This document shows, in pieces, positions 22,629 to 33,940 of a stretch of 64,000 bases of DNA. This DNA comes from Gautieria morchelliformis (Eukaryota; Basidiomycota; Agaricomycetes; Gomphales; Gomphaceae): positions 88,036 through 152,035 of the forward strand of contig WHVA01000262.1 of NCBI GenBank assembly GCA_015179125.1, written 5' to 3'. Positions within the stretch are counted from its first letter, which is position 1. Each line of letters starts with the position of its first letter. The notes beneath the pieces were generated by a model. That model was given only the letters and a program-made list of their open reading frames with translations, ran no database searches and had not been told where the DNA came from. Position numbers and translations under genes: made by a program.

Positions 22629-24273
22629 ATGAGCGATGTGCCAGATGCTTATGTCGCCGGCTGTTAGTATCGAGGACGCCCAGTCTCCTTCCACTCACCA
22701 CCCCTGCCTACAGACGTACCTACGACGTATGGGGCCGTTGCGGCATTCACCATGCTAGTATATGACTATGGTGAGTCTCTTGCCACTGCATGTTGAGTAG
22801 TTCTTACACAGTCCCCACAGCCTTGACGCTTGATGCTGAGGCACGTTTCGCTTTCAATGAATGATCACCTTCACCGCTTCACTGATTCCTTTTGGTGCAG
22901 ATTCAATTCGTATGGCAGCGAGCGTGGTCTGTCGGAAAGGCAGTATTTTTATTTGCACGTATTGCTGCCAAAATCAGGTATATAACAGCATTGAACGCCT
23001 GCTTTCTAGAATCGCTACTTTGGCATCCTTGCCCTTCTTTCCAACATGATCGGTATTCTTTTCATACGTTATCCCCGCAGTGACTGTACTGATGCACTCG
23101 TCTTTCGATCAGTGTTTTTCTTATCCACCCTGTCCCTTAAGGTAAGGACGTGTAATAGTGACTTCCCAAGGTTTGAACTTACACGACGTCGGACAGGCGT
23201 ATGCACCACAGCTTTGATATGTTCTCTCCTATCCTGACGTTGTAAAATACAAGCTGTCAGAATTTCATATGGTGGGAACTCACGACGTAAGTCTAACAGT
23301 TGCGAAATCATGGGCACACGAGGGAGCCGAAATCTGCATGGTCTTAAGTCTGCCCTCATCCAAAATCAACCATTCTGACGCGTGGATTTGTTCCAGCACG
23401 GCAACTGCGGTCGTTAGTGCAGAAAGTAGAGTAGATTTATGTTTCAACTTGATGACACATGCACTGATCACCTTGGAATCATAGTTATCCTTATAATGAG
23501 GGTTTGTGCCTTCCCCATATAATATGATTTCAGCCTTAAATTTGTTTCTCTATCAGATACACGCCGTTTACGACTGTAATCGCCTATTGCTATTCCTGAT
23601 GATCGCGCTCTTAATAGCAGACTTGGTTGGTTCTGTGGCGATTTCAGTTTTAAAAGTTCATGCGAGTGAGACATGTGTTCACGCTCGACTGCTTGGATAT
23701 CACTCACAATGATCCAGTTGCAATGACATCGGTGAAAGGCAAGACGGCTTGCCTACACCACCCACTACCACCTCACTCCTTCATTTCTTGGATCCCCCGC
23801 TTCTCTTCGAATCATTTCTCCTTTTTCTCATGGTCCTAAAAGGCTGGTGGATATACAGGAGCGGGACAGGCTTTAGGGTGTTCCCCCGGATCATGCAAGA
23901 TAGGTCTCGCCCTCGAATTCTTCTTGATCGTAGCCGGCATTGATGTTCCGCATAGTCTTCTATACTTTTTCACGTAGGTTTTAGGTAACCTTTACAGCGT
24001 TCCGCGCTTATCAAATAGCTCAGCATTTTCATGGCGTTCGTAGCCAATACCATCATTTGGGCTTTGCCCACCAGGCTTCATCTGGACTTTCAAATTGGTA
24101 TTAGGTGTGTCTGAAGTTTACTCACGGCTCACTCAACTGATAATAATCCCCTTCCTTTCAGCTGGGCCATTGCCATACCATGTGTAATGGGCAGTCGCCT
24201 ACTACTGAACATGCGGGAAAGATTTTTCACAAACACGACAGTACTTGCATCATCGCTATACGGCGAAGAATGA
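22629..24273 (+). CDS. DUF6533-family seven-helix membrane protein
   Basis: A many-exon gene. Reliable exons are 22629-22662, 22714-22770, 22821-22840, 22901-22954 and 23010 onward. Later pieces include IHAVYDCNRLLLFLMIALL (about 23561), FLDPPLLFESFLLFLMVLK (about 23790) and IPCVMGSRLLLNMRE (about 24170), ending SSLYGEE with a stop at 24271-24273. The start gives MSDVPDAYVAGYVPTTYGAV, then MLVYDYALTLDAE, QFVWQRAW, KAVFLFNRYFGILALL. This matches the Agaricomycete DUF6533 membrane family (Tyr-Asp-x-x-LTxDxE-x-x-x-x-W, then FLxNRY). The proteins are predicted to have about seven helices; their ligand and role are unknown. Two introns (22841-22900, 22955-23009) use GC donors with the same GCACGT sequence. 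Exons between 23130 and 23560 are uncertain. It is not a STE3 receptor. Confidence 0.75.
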
Positions 24274-24754
24274 TGCTACGGATGTAGCTACCAGATTCAA
24301 TCGTTGCATCCCTTGTTCGTGTTCTGAATTTTCCTCTCAGGTAATGCTGTAGCAATTTTCTTGCGCAACCTTATACCTTGTTTCTCACCTGGCATCTCCT
24401 GTGCCTCACACCAGTGGCAGTATACCTTCCTCGATACTAGGATACTTGTGAATGTACAATAACTGGGAATGTTGGATTGATCACTTGTTGAAATAGTCGA
24501 GGGGCAATAGCGTCATCGTTTTCATTCATCAGCTGTCGATCCTGTAGTACGACTTATCCTGTCCTGTAAGCAGCGATTCGACCTTCACGCGTTCACGGGA
24601 TATTCTTTCAAGTACTCCTTCAATGTAGTTCCTTTCAGCGCATCCCCGAAAAGGCAGAGCATAATTTCGGCAACTTGGCAGATACACTTGATATTAGACC
24701 GTTTCTGTACGTGTATGTATGCAGTGCATAAAATGTCATGGTAGCTCCAGTGCC
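24274..24754. other. Convergent intergenic region
   Basis: About 480 bp between the ends of the DUF6533 gene and the peroxidase gene. No coding pattern or repeat was noticed. Confidence 0.4.
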
Positions 24755-25634
24755 TCAATCTTGCTTGATAGACTCGTCGCCGTGGTTATGGACTTGCTCC
24801 GCCTCCCTGCTAGCATTCATCTGCTTCAAAGCTTCTGTTATCCTCTTCGTCAAACCCCTGCTCGCTATCAATCCTCGGGTTACCTGGGGTCTCGTCCATC
24901 CGTCGGGTAGTCTCTCCTCGCCCATCCATTGCTTAAGCCATTCTGAGGACACTTTCTGCCCATCACCAATAATGGCAAGCAGAAGTGAAATCTCTCCGCG
25001 TGAAATCTCGGCTGTAGTGGGGTGTGAGTAACAGAGAAGCTCAGGTTCTCCGCCATGGGATGGGCATACCATGTTTCCCCTCAAGACTACGCCCTTCATT
25101 TGCGAGCAGGGCATCTCTCTTGCTTCTAACTCTCACCAGGTCTTCCATGGTCAAATATGCGCCTTTTGCCTCATCCAGCATATCTTTCAGCAACGTTTGA
25201 TCGGGAGTTGTCGGGGCGAACTCGGCATGAGGCTCTGCATCTGCGTGGGCGAGAGAACCGTCGTGCTCGATTCGTCCATGGCGGGCAAGGTCATGGAGAT
25301 CTATCGTTCCGAAAAAGGGTATGGTGGGACGTCCGTTGCGGCCGCAGAGGAAGAAGCCACCAGATGCGAGAAGGAAGGCGAACGGGAAGGAGAGGTTGTA
25401 CACGGTTCGAACGGCGTTCAGAAGCTGCATAAACGTAATGTCCCGACCAGAGCGAGGTCTATAAAAATGATACAATCAGTACTCTCGGATGAAGTGAGCA
25501 GCGTGTGCTCCGACGGCGCCGTACAAATAACCGTGTGAGGCCGCAGCGTTCAACGCCGGACAAGGACTGCGACTAGCTGTGGCTTCTGGAGGCTGGAACG
25601 TGTGGTCAGGCGTGTCAGAAGAACTGGTCGACAT
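24755..25634 (-). CDS. Heme-thiolate peroxidase (chloroperoxidase/UPO family)
   Basis: Three exons (25634-25525, 25458-25070, 25011-24755) give 251 residues. RSPCPALNAAASHGYLPRSG holds the Pro-Cys-Pro motif with the heme-ligand Cys near residue 25. RHGRIEHDGSLAHADA near residue 100 carries the Glu-His-Asp motif that binds a metal ion and helps peroxide chemistry. GKHAEISRGEISLLLAIIG fits the conserved helix carrying the acid-base Glu. These proteins (PF01328) use hydrogen peroxide to oxygenate or halogenate organic substrates. The short length and the lack of a signal peptide suggest a short-type, possibly intracellular member. Substrate unknown. It shares a 175-bp divergent promoter with PDAP1. 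The start at 25634 is the only ATG upstream of the PCP motif in frame. Confidence 0.85.
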
Positions 25635-25734
25635 GTTGCAGTACGTAGGCAGCCGTGCTGGCCTTAAATAAAAGGTAGGGCCACTCCACTATGTAGTTGA
25701 TTAACTTAGATTGCGGCCACGCGTCACCGTGAGT

Positions 25735-25740
25735 CACGTG
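25735..25740. promoter_or_regulatory. CACGTG E-box in the divergent promoter
   Basis: CACGTG, within GTCACGTGAGC, lies between the starts of the peroxidase gene (minus) and the PDAP1 gene (plus), which are only 175 bp apart. CACGTG is the core site for fungal bHLH factors such as Cbf1 and Pho4. One site is weak evidence. Confidence 0.35.
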
Positions 25741-25809
25741 AGCGGTCATAATGCTGACACGTGCAACCTTCGATACCCCTCGGCCTCGACACGCCACTCA
25801 TCAACAGCA

Positions 25810-26626
25810 ATGGCTCGCGGATCAGGAAAATTCAAGACAAAGAGGGGGGGCGGTAGAAGCTTCAGGTGAACTCAGTATTCATTAGGCGTGGCTATCTCTG
25901 ACTGGTCTACTAGCCGTAATCTACAATTAGACGAGAACGGAACAGCCGTCGCCGTGGATAAATGGTGTGTTCGTAGCAGGTAACACTCGGCCATTCTTAC
26001 CGGAATCTACACAGGGCTGCACGCGAAAAGGATATAGACGAGGAAGAGTCCGATGACGAGGAGGAGCAGGAGGAAGAAGACGACGATGACGATGACGACG
26101 ATGACGATGCAGATTTGGCCTCAAAACCTGGTCAGCCTGAAATGAGCCGAGCTGAAAGGAAAGCCGCTAAGAAGGCTGTCGACCAGAAGAAGAAAGGGGT
26201 TGCGGATGACGAGGATGAAGACGATGAAGATGCAGATCTGATTAATCCAAACCATAGCTCAGCCAAGACGAAGAAGCTTTCTGAACTCAATGCCCCTCAA
26301 CCCCTAACTAGACGGGAGAGGTGAGGTCACTCTACTGACTTTCGTACACGATTTTATTTATTTGGTGCCATCAGGGAACAAAAGGAGAAGCAGGAGGCCA
26401 AGGAGAGATATTGGAAGGCGCATTTGGCTGGCAAGACTGACCAGGCTAAGGCGGATCTTGCTCGTTTATCCCAGATTCGCAAAGAACGGGAAGAAGCTCA
26501 GGCGAAACGGAAGGCAGAAGCCGAAGGTATGTTCGCCCTTACGTCTATCCCTACCATCTCACTGTTTGTGTAGCAAAAGCGGCCTCAGTTGAAGCAAAGG
26601 CATCGTCCCAAGGTCGTCGGCGTTAA
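25810..26626 (+). CDS. PDAP1: PDAP1/HASPP28-family phosphoprotein
   Basis: Five exons (25810-25865, 25914-25964, 26015-26320, 26375-26526, 26574-26626) give 205 residues with clean phases. The N-terminus [18 protein letters not shown] is basic. Then comes a long Asp/Glu run encoded by GAC/GAT repeats (about 26040-26115), followed by the PDAP1 domain: [25 protein letters not shown] and [20 protein letters not shown]. The end is a Lys/Ala-rich helix with QGRRR. Human PDAP1 (28-kDa heat- and acid-stable phosphoprotein) binds PDGF and RNA; in fungi the role is not settled, though the family is nearly universal in eukaryotes. The fungal-type basic N-terminal extension is present. Its stop lies 43 bp from that of the convergent gene at 26670. 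Confidence 0.85.
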
Positions 26627-26669
26627 AGGGCAGCTGTCATGACATCCATTTAACTACCAGCTGTACAAT

Positions 26670-29507
26670 TTAGTAAAGTAAAACTTCTCGCTCTTCTATC
26701 TCTTGGATATATTTAAAACAATCCAACACCTCGCTCTCTTCGGGCATATTATCTTGACCAACCCAATCTTCCAACCAAGCAAGTAACTTGTCGTATTCAC
26801 CTCCATGACTCGCATGCGACGGTGGAGAGGATTCATTCTTGTTGCCACCCAGACGTCTCGGATTCACTCCGCCCCATGCATCATCTGCTAATGACTCAAG
26901 CCCAACTTGAGACCACAGAGCAAGAGAGAAACTTAAAGTCCGCCGGGTGGGTAAAATGTTGAGAGCCTTCATCCACGCCAACACTTCTGGTATCTCGCTG
27001 CTGCGATGCACTCTTCCTAGCATGACGATGTACTCCCTGAAGATTCGTGCACTGGGTATAAGGTGGGGATACTTTCCCATTTTCCTAATTTGAGTTCCCC
27101 AGAGGCCTCCATCCATTGTGAGCTCTTTCAGAGCCTCTACCTTCCCAGTGGCGTCGTCTCCTCGTATTGCTCGCGCCGGAACATCAACAGATCTCAACCA
27201 GGGCCAGTTGGCGAAGAGGATCTCCTCCCGAAACAAACGCCTCACCATACGCCAAGCTGGGGCACCGCCCCACCTTGGAGTTGGTGAGTAATTCGGGCTT
27301 AACATCCATAATATCTCCGCGCTGAGATTAGGAAAGACGGGCTTTCTCCCGAAGAAATCACCAGAGAGTACCATCCACTTTGGAGTGACCTTTTCAAGCG
27401 CCGTTTCCATGGACGCAGCAAGGCGGGCGCTGCGTATTAGGATATCCAGGGTAGCGACGGAGCCATCGACGCCATAATAACTCGTCATTCCATCCCAAAG
27501 TCGGAAAACAATGTCTGGGCGCCGAAAATACATCGCACGGACCATAAAGCAGTTGAGGACGCGCGAAGTGAGTTGTACTGGTTCAGGAAGAGCGTCGGTG
27601 CTAAGGGCTGAATCGGATTGGGGAGGGTTTGAATTCAAATCCACAGGTCTGCATTCGGAGTTCTGCATTTTTAGGGCGTACTCGTCCAGTGTCGCAAATG
27701 CGCCCAGAAGCGAATCAGGTTTAGGCCCGGCAAGCGCGCGTACAATGACAGATAGTGCACTAGCATCCACGCTCAACATATTCATTCTTCGGCAAGTCAC
27801 TTGTTCTGTGAGTTTCGACCATCCAAGAGTACGTCGAACTTTTCCCGCGTCTCCGAAATTTCTTTCTCTCTTGTCCACGTAGGCTCGCATCTTGTGCAAT
27901 ATGGAACGTATGGATCGATTGGTTCTCTGCCATTGTTCCCATAATTCTTTGGCCTGTTCCCATGCCTTGCGCCTCAGCATGCCAGACAGTGCGACGGTCT
28001 CTAGCTCCCTATCATCGCCGTGAGCTTCGCGGATAGTGACAAATAGATAACGGAAGGTCTCCGCAGATATAGTTTTACTGACAGCGGCTGAATGCAGCAA
28101 GGAGGTATATACATGGCGCTTGGTAACACCGCGGAAGTCGGCAGTGGACGAAGAGTCCTTGACGGAGACAGTGCGACTCAAGTCCTGAACGTGTTGCCCA
28201 TCGCCCAAATGCTTCTTATCCTTATGTTGATCGCTTTCTTCGATGGCTCGAAGGTAAGCGATGGAATCTGCAGCATTCCGAAATGATCTGATATATGACC
28301 TGGCGTATTGTCCGGGGCGTATGCGCTGCGCTGATTCAATATATCTTGAGGCCTCTGCCTGGTTAGACCGCTTGGCGTAGAACCGCATCAACGCGAAAGA
28401 AAAATCATCCGATTGCTCTTGCGTTTTATGTGCACCCTGCCTCTCCAGAAAATCGCGTATCGTGGCTACCAGGTGAATCGAAGCAAATCGAGATGCAAGA
28501 AGCTTTTTGGCTGTCTCCCCATCCAAGGGGACACCAGCTGCCTCCATATGTTTCAAAAACTGGATAGTGCGCCGAGCGAATCCAGGAACATGAGGGAACT
28601 GAGAGAGTAGGGTGAGAAGGACGTTGTACTGGTATATGCCATATTCTCGAGATCCGAAGGGTTCCAGATGACCAGCCTCTTCCAAATCGGAAGTCTTGTG
28701 AGAGAATACATCAGAGAACGCGCTCAATAGGACTGGAACTTGCACAGCCAGTTTATTTGTAGAAAGTGAACACATGCAGAGTAGGAGAAGAGATGGGCGA
28801 ATATGCCTGGGAGTGGCGTCGAGTTGTGACAGACAAAATGCCAGCCCCTCGTGAGCCTCGACGCGGGTGTTGGTCTTTGTAGCAAGCAGATATGCTACCA
28901 ACCACGTCGGAATTGTGGCCGAAGAAGGCTCAACGGCGCCATGTGCACCATCTTCATCCTCTTCATCCACCCCGTCATGATCAAGTTCATTTACCGGAGA
29001 GTGATATCGGAGATATCCTTCCGTAACCAACGTCAAAGTTGCTTCAGACAAGTGAGGTGTCTTGACAATGTGTCTCCACTCCTCGAACTCGGGCAACGCT
29101 TCGGAAGATCTCTGAGGGTCCCCTGTGGCAACCAAATCGTCAACGAGGATCCAAATAGGGTCTTGATCCAAGGACCATAGGCCTCTGAGCAGCTCCGGCA
29201 CATAAGGAACATAACGTTGACTTGAATGACATGATGAAAACGGTGTACGAGTCTGCAAGGTTGGTCTCTCCGGTATATGGCTGTTCAAACGCATATCCCA
29301 AGGGAGTCGACGTTTGACTGGATACACGGGGGAACACCAGTCGTTTTCAAGGGAGATATGGGGAAAGTCATGGGACCTGTGTCCTTTATAATCTTCAGAT
29401 GACAGCGCACAGAAAGTGTGACGAAACCGATAGAAAGAGGAACCATGAACAAATAATTTTCGAAAAAGGCCATGGTGCAAAGACCTTCTCGTTGGACCGA
29501 GGTTCAT
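26670..29507 (-). CDS. Large intronless protein, probably mitochondrial with PPR-like helical repeats
   Basis: A single uninterrupted frame of 945 codons, which is striking among intron-rich neighbours. The N-terminus (MNLGPTRRSLHHGLFRKLFV) is basic, lacks acidic residues and looks like a mitochondrial targeting peptide. Most of the protein is helical with repeated short leucine-rich pairs, for example WLVAYLLATKTNTRVEAHEG, FLKHMEAAGVPLDGETAKKL and EYIVMLGRVHRSSEIPEVLA. The last two resemble degenerate pentatricopeptide repeats. Such proteins in fungi usually bind organellar RNA and support expression of mitochondrial genes. No named catalytic domain was seen. The ORF length and absence of frameshifts make it certainly a gene; the PPR assignment is inference. 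It diverges from the eIF2 gamma gene with 175 bp between starts. Confidence 0.7.
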   Translation of the reverse strand: MNLGPTRRSLHHGLFRKLFVHGSSFYRFRHTFCALSSEDYKGHRSHDFPHISLENDWCSPVYPVKRRLPWDMRLNSHIPERPTLQTRTPFSSCHSSQRYVPYVPELLRGLWSLDQDPIWILVDDLVATGDPQRSSEALPEFEEWRHIVKTPHLSEATLTLVTEGYLRYHSPVNELDHDGVDEEDEDGAHGAVEPSSATIPTWLVAYLLATKTNTRVEAHEGLAFCLSQLDATPRHIRPSLLLLCMCSLSTNKLAVQVPVLLSAFSDVFSHKTSDLEEAGHLEPFGSREYGIYQYNVLLTLLSQFPHVPGFARRTIQFLKHMEAAGVPLDGETAKKLLASRFASIHLVATIRDFLERQGAHKTQEQSDDFSFALMRFYAKRSNQAEASRYIESAQRIRPGQYARSYIRSFRNAADSIAYLRAIEESDQHKDKKHLGDGQHVQDLSRTVSVKDSSSTADFRGVTKRHVYTSLLHSAAVSKTISAETFRYLFVTIREAHGDDRELETVALSGMLRRKAWEQAKELWEQWQRTNRSIRSILHKMRAYVDKRERNFGDAGKVRRTLGWSKLTEQVTCRRMNMLSVDASALSVIVRALAGPKPDSLLGAFATLDEYALKMQNSECRPVDLNSNPPQSDSALSTDALPEPVQLTSRVLNCFMVRAMYFRRPDIVFRLWDGMTSYYGVDGSVATLDILIRSARLAASMETALEKVTPKWMVLSGDFFGRKPVFPNLSAEILWMLSPNYSPTPRWGGAPAWRMVRRLFREEILFANWPWLRSVDVPARAIRGDDATGKVEALKELTMDGGLWGTQIRKMGKYPHLIPSARIFREYIVMLGRVHRSSEIPEVLAWMKALNILPTRRTLSFSLALWSQVGLESLADDAWGGVNPRRLGGNKNESSPPSHASHGGEYDKLLAWLEDWVGQDNMPEESEVLDCFKYIQEIEEREVLLY

Positions 29508-29682
29508 TCGTCCATGGCACGACCTGAAATATGACTTGTGAGTCTAAGTCACTAGATGCAAACGAAATATCTCAAATTCACCAGAGGAAGTCGTGACCGA
29601 GTAAGACGCGCTAGGTTACGTACACTGTGACCGCGCCCTCGTGACAGTCGAAGTCATAACAACATCCAAGAACCTCTGCACG

Positions 29683-31534
29683 ATGGCGAACTCAACGATA
29701 GCAGACCATCCTGAAAGGGAGCAATTAGACTCTGACCATGAGGATGACGACCTGGAGGAGCTCTCCGAGCAGCTCGAAAAAGTCGAGATAGATGCCTCAA
29801 AACTTACCCCATTATCTCCAGAAGTCATCTCAAAACAGGTAAGCACCATGGCACTATAAGTGAATGCTTGTGCTGAGCTACGTAGGCAACAATAAACTTG
29901 GGTGGGCAATGTTCCTCTGATTCAACGTATTCAGGGTTAATGTCACAGCTACATAGGTACCATTGGGCATGTAGCTCACGGCAAGTCCACGGTTGTCAAG
30001 GCCATATCTGGCGTGCATACGGTCCGCTTTAAGAACGAGCTCGTTCGGAATATTACCATAAAGCTCGGTTATGCTAACGCGAAGGTACGAGCAATAATCA
30101 TATTATGCTTTGTGTCCAGCTGCACAGTGCACAGATCTATAAATGCGAAAACGAAGCATGCCCACGCCCAGGGTGTTATCGCTCTTACAAGTCGGATAAA
30201 GAAGATCGGCCACCGTGTGAGCGACCAGGGTGTGGTCATCGTATGAAGTTGTTAAGGTTCGTGAACTGTGGCATATTGATCCTCTGTGTGTTGACACTTC
30301 TCCAAGACATGTTTCGTTCGTCGACTGTCCCGGTCACGACATTCTCATGGCTACAATGTTAAACGGTGCCGCGGTCATGGACGCCGCTCTGCTTCTCATC
30401 GCTGGTAACGAAACATGTCCGCAGCCACAGACATCGGAACACCTTGCGGCTGTTGAAATTATGAAACTCCAAAATATCATTATTCTCCAGAATAAGGTTG
30501 ATCTCATCAAGGAACAGGCAGCAGAGGAACACCACAAGAGTATTGTTTCGTTTGTCAAGGGTTAGTCACGCTAGACCTTTCTTTTTCGGTTTACCAAGTC
30601 AAACTCCAGGAACCGTCGCCGAGTCATCGCCCATCGTGCCTATATCTGCCCAGCTGAAGTATAACATAGATGCTGTGAACGAATACATAGTGAAGCGGAT
30701 TCCCATACCTATCCGTGACTTCACCTCAACTCCTCGCCTCATCGTCATCCGTTCCTTCGATGTGAACAAACCCGGTGCCGAGGTTGATGATCTCAAGGGT
30801 GGTGTTGCTGGCGGGTCGATTCTATCAGGTGTCCTTACTGTTGGCATGGAAGTGGAAATCCGACCTGGCATCGTCACAAAGGACGCACAAGGCAAACACC
30901 GCTGTCGTCCTATATTCTCTCGCATAGTTACTCTTCTCGCTGAAAACAACAACCTGAAGTTTGCCGTTCCTGGCGGACTAATAGGTGTTGGGACACGAAT
31001 AGATCCGACCCTCTGTAGGGCAGACAGACTAGTCGGGCAGGTTTTGGGTGCTGTGGGAATGTTGCCATCTGTATACACAGGTGAGACCTCCATTGATGTT
31101 GTGGAGTTAATTGTTGCTTAAGGTGTGCAGAGCTTGAAATCAGCCTCTTCCTTCTCCGTCGACTGCTTGGGGTAAAGACAGAGGATAAAAAGCAAACAAA
31201 AGTACACTCCAGTTGATTTTGAGGACCATAAACTGAGCACCTTTCCTTTCCCAGGTGTCAAAATTAACGAAGAACGAACTTCTACTTGTCAATATCGGCT
31301 CAACATCAACTGGTGGCCGTGTTCTCAGCGTTAAAGCAGATCTAGCGAAGATCCAGCTGACCCAGCCTGCCTGTACAGAGGTCGGGGAGAAAGTCGCACT
31401 CTCCAGACGAATCGACAAGCATTGGCGGCTCGTTGGTGAGTTCATCTTTACTCATTTCGTGGCATAGCGAAGACTAATGATGCACTCGAGGCTGGGGAAG
31501 TGTGCAGCGTGGGACAGTGCTAGAGGTTGATTAG
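29683..31534 (+). CDS. GCD11: Translation initiation factor eIF2, gamma subunit
   Basis: Nine exons (29683-29838, 29886-29901, 29957-30084, 30135-30256, 30307-30560, 30610-31080, 31131-31201, 31255-31435, 31491-31534) give 480 residues. [12 protein letters not shown] is the G1 P-loop, [11 protein letters not shown] follows switch 1, and VDCPGHD is G3. QNKVDLI is G4 (NKxD) and PISAQ is the G5 region. The Cys-rich knuckle ([17 protein letters not shown], later [10 protein letters not shown]) typical of eIF2 gamma sits between G2 and G3. The C-terminus ends RGTVLEVD. This GTPase carries initiator Met-tRNA to the 40S ribosome with the alpha and beta subunits. Exon 2 is only 16 nt (ATINLG), needed to join EVISKQ to GTIGHV. 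The length fits the family without the N-terminal extension of yeast Gcd11. Confidence 0.95.
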
Positions 31535-31631
31535 GTTACTCTCCAGATGCCCATAATCGAAACACGTTCTCCCATAAGATACTTTTATTGGCGTGCTGAT
31601 ACGTAGTATCTAGTAGTGTATCTGTCGCCAC

Positions 31632-33782
31632 CTAAAATCCGGCGGGAGAGATGAGGTCTAGTGTTCCCGCATCGATACCAGCAAAAGATCGGCTCATTAT
31701 ACGGCGAGACTGTAGCTCCCGTTTGCGCAAGAAGAGGTGAGCAAGGGCAACCGCATCCCGTACCACGATCCAAAGAGATAAGCCAAGCGAATTTCGCCAC
31801 CTGTCAGAACCCATCAGCACCCGATGAGGATATGTTAGGGGTGTCTCACCAAACTGGCTCCATAGCCGGCTTCCGCCATAGTGCATTGCCAACATCACTC
31901 AATGTTCGTAACCCACCAGACCCCCGCGCAACATTTTCCATCCAGCTCAACGGGGGTATAAATGGTTCATGAAGAGAAAGGACGCGACGCAATACTAGCG
32001 AACGGTGAGATAATAACTCGAGTAATGACCCCATGTAACTGGCGATCCATGGCGTGACCAATACACGGGTGATGAAGCGGCCGAGGGAGGAAAATGTCAC
32101 CCTCACTCTTCGGTGCCCGGGTTCATCCTGGTTCGCATTCCCTTCCACATTGTCGTTCACGGCCACAGGCCCTTCCTGGTTATCCTGTTCCTGATTCTGT
32201 GGCTGCTGCTGTCTCGCCGGTCCTTCAAGATCGAGATCAATTCTAAGATCGGCACCCAGCACACGACCGTCCCCGCCGCCATTATCGTTGTCCTCTAACA
32301 CCCAGGTTTGTCGCTGGGCCGCGGCGTCTTGACGGCTCTGGTTATCCGTCTGAAGCACCCAGTTTGTGAGCTGATCCCGCACATAGGTGTACCACATCCG
32401 TAGGAAGGGGTACACGAGGACACAGAGTGTAGGAGTTGGCGGATATGTCACCAGAAACCGGGGCAAGTCAAACGGTTCGTGAGTAGCTGCGAGTATTGAG
32501 GAAGAAGGGAACGATAGGGAGAGAAGCATTGGGAGCGTCACAGTTGAGAAAATGGCGGAGTCAAGCGTGCGCACGTGAGACGCAAGGAGGTAAAACGGAA
32601 CTAGGGGGAGGTTGCAATATACAACCCAACTCCAATCCTTGGGGTCGTCTCCCACTATGACGTTGTACAGTCGGTCGCCAACAAAGACGCGGACAGCGTG
32701 GGCGCCGTAGAACATGCAAAGCCCATAGATAGCTAAGTGAATGGAAGGTCAGCTTTGATTTAGGAGAAATACAATACAAACAATACGACGTACAACCCGT
32801 AAAAGTTACAATGACGCCAAACACGATTCCAAGCGTTGCGTATTTTCCACTCCGGTTGGCAAGCCGATCTACACTATCCATTATACGTAGCACAAGGGGA
32901 TTACGGCTGTCTATGATATATCTGAAGGCCATTTTGACCATGGATATTGAGAAACCCTTGCACCACCATTTGCATACCTCGTATTACATTGCGGGCACTT
33001 GAGGGCGTTCTCCCGACGTGATGGCTGGAGTTGAGATTCCTTGATCCATTCGAGGAGGCAATCTTGGTGCGCAACCAGCGTACACGACTGTGAATATTTG
33101 TCAGTAACATAGAACGAGAACAGAACAAGATAAAATGATTACGCAGGGATGGACCCATAACCTTGAGGAGCTTGATGACGCTGTTCACAGTATGCACGAG
33201 TTAGCGTCGTCTCGAATGTCAGACTTTAGTAAAGAACGATGGATGGCTGTGTGACCGCAACAGGTGCAACTTGACAAACGCATTATGTCAGGCCGAGTAA
33301 ATGCATGTAGGCGAGCGAGACATGTCGGCAAGAGATGTCAGGGCCACGCTGGGGGAGTGCAAAGCTGCAAAGCATTGCCCTCAAATGCACGACGAACATA
33401 TCTTTGAAACCGTGTGCTTCCCTGCGCTGATCCAATGATAGCCAATGGTGTCCCATATTGGCCAAGCACGATGGATGCGGGCAAGCAGCGCAACTCGCCA
33501 CGAGATGTCCTCGGCCGGCTCTGTGCCTCCAAAACTGCAAGCCGCACCACTCAAACCACCCAAACCAAGTGGTTCCAGATCCGGAAAACATTTTAGAGGC
33601 GATCCAGCAAACATCCACTCACCATCGTCCCGAGATTCCTCCTCACGGCATATCCAGCATAGTTTGACCTGTTTAGGCAAGGAATAGTTAGCACCGACAC
33701 CGGTTGCGAACCATGTAGCATATGATAGCCTTACTCGAAGGTCGTCAATTGTCGGCGCACTGCTCTTTGCACTACTACTCAT
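31632..33782 (-). CDS. RING-CH (MARCH-type) E3 ubiquitin ligase, membrane protein
   Basis: Seven exons (33782-33735, 33668-33623, 33180-33143, 33087-32978, 32921-32797, 32732-31850, 31800-31632) give 472 residues. The N-terminal RING-CH (C4HC3) domain spans roughly residues 17-75: LCWICREEE, WVHPCSC, VAHQDCLLEWI and CPQCNTR supply the eight metal ligands. Hydrophobic segments follow, including YATLGIVFGVIVTF, LPLVPFYLLASHV and SLSLWIVVRDAVALAHLFL. A Gln/Asn/Glu-rich loop separates them. The architecture of an N-terminal RINGv plus several helices is like MARCH5/MITOL, a mitochondrial outer-membrane ligase, and like fungal homologs; the membrane involved is inferred. The second intron, about 440 nt, is unusually long for this locus. 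The last exon is convergent with eIF2 gamma (97 bp apart). Confidence 0.85.
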
Positions 33783-33873
33783 GGCGGTGGCGAGTGGAAA
33801 TAACAGTCACATCAAGTGACCGCGGTGACGTAATATCTCTGATCAAAGCTAGTAGAGGCTAGGCTTGTTTCTG

Positions 33874-33940
33874 CTACCAATTAGCTCAACTGAATGGAGT
33901 GCCTATTCTCAATTCAGTTGAGCTAAGATCTAATTGGTGG
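33874..33940. repeat. Hairpin-forming inverted repeat
   Basis: ACCAATTAG plus CTCAACTGAAT on the left pairs with ATTCAGTTGAG and CTAATTGGT on the right, with a short bulge in the right arm and a 16-nt loop. It lies in the 294 bp between the start of the RING-CH ligase gene and the end of the splicing-factor gene. It could be a tiny foldback element or a 3'-end structure. Confidence 0.6.

Noticed and set aside
22629-24273. Pheromone receptor STE3, because a pheromone-like ORF is nearby and this is a seven-helix protein
   Set aside because: The motifs (YDYALTLDAE, NRYFGIL, SRLLLNMRE) are those of the DUF6533 family and not of STE3.
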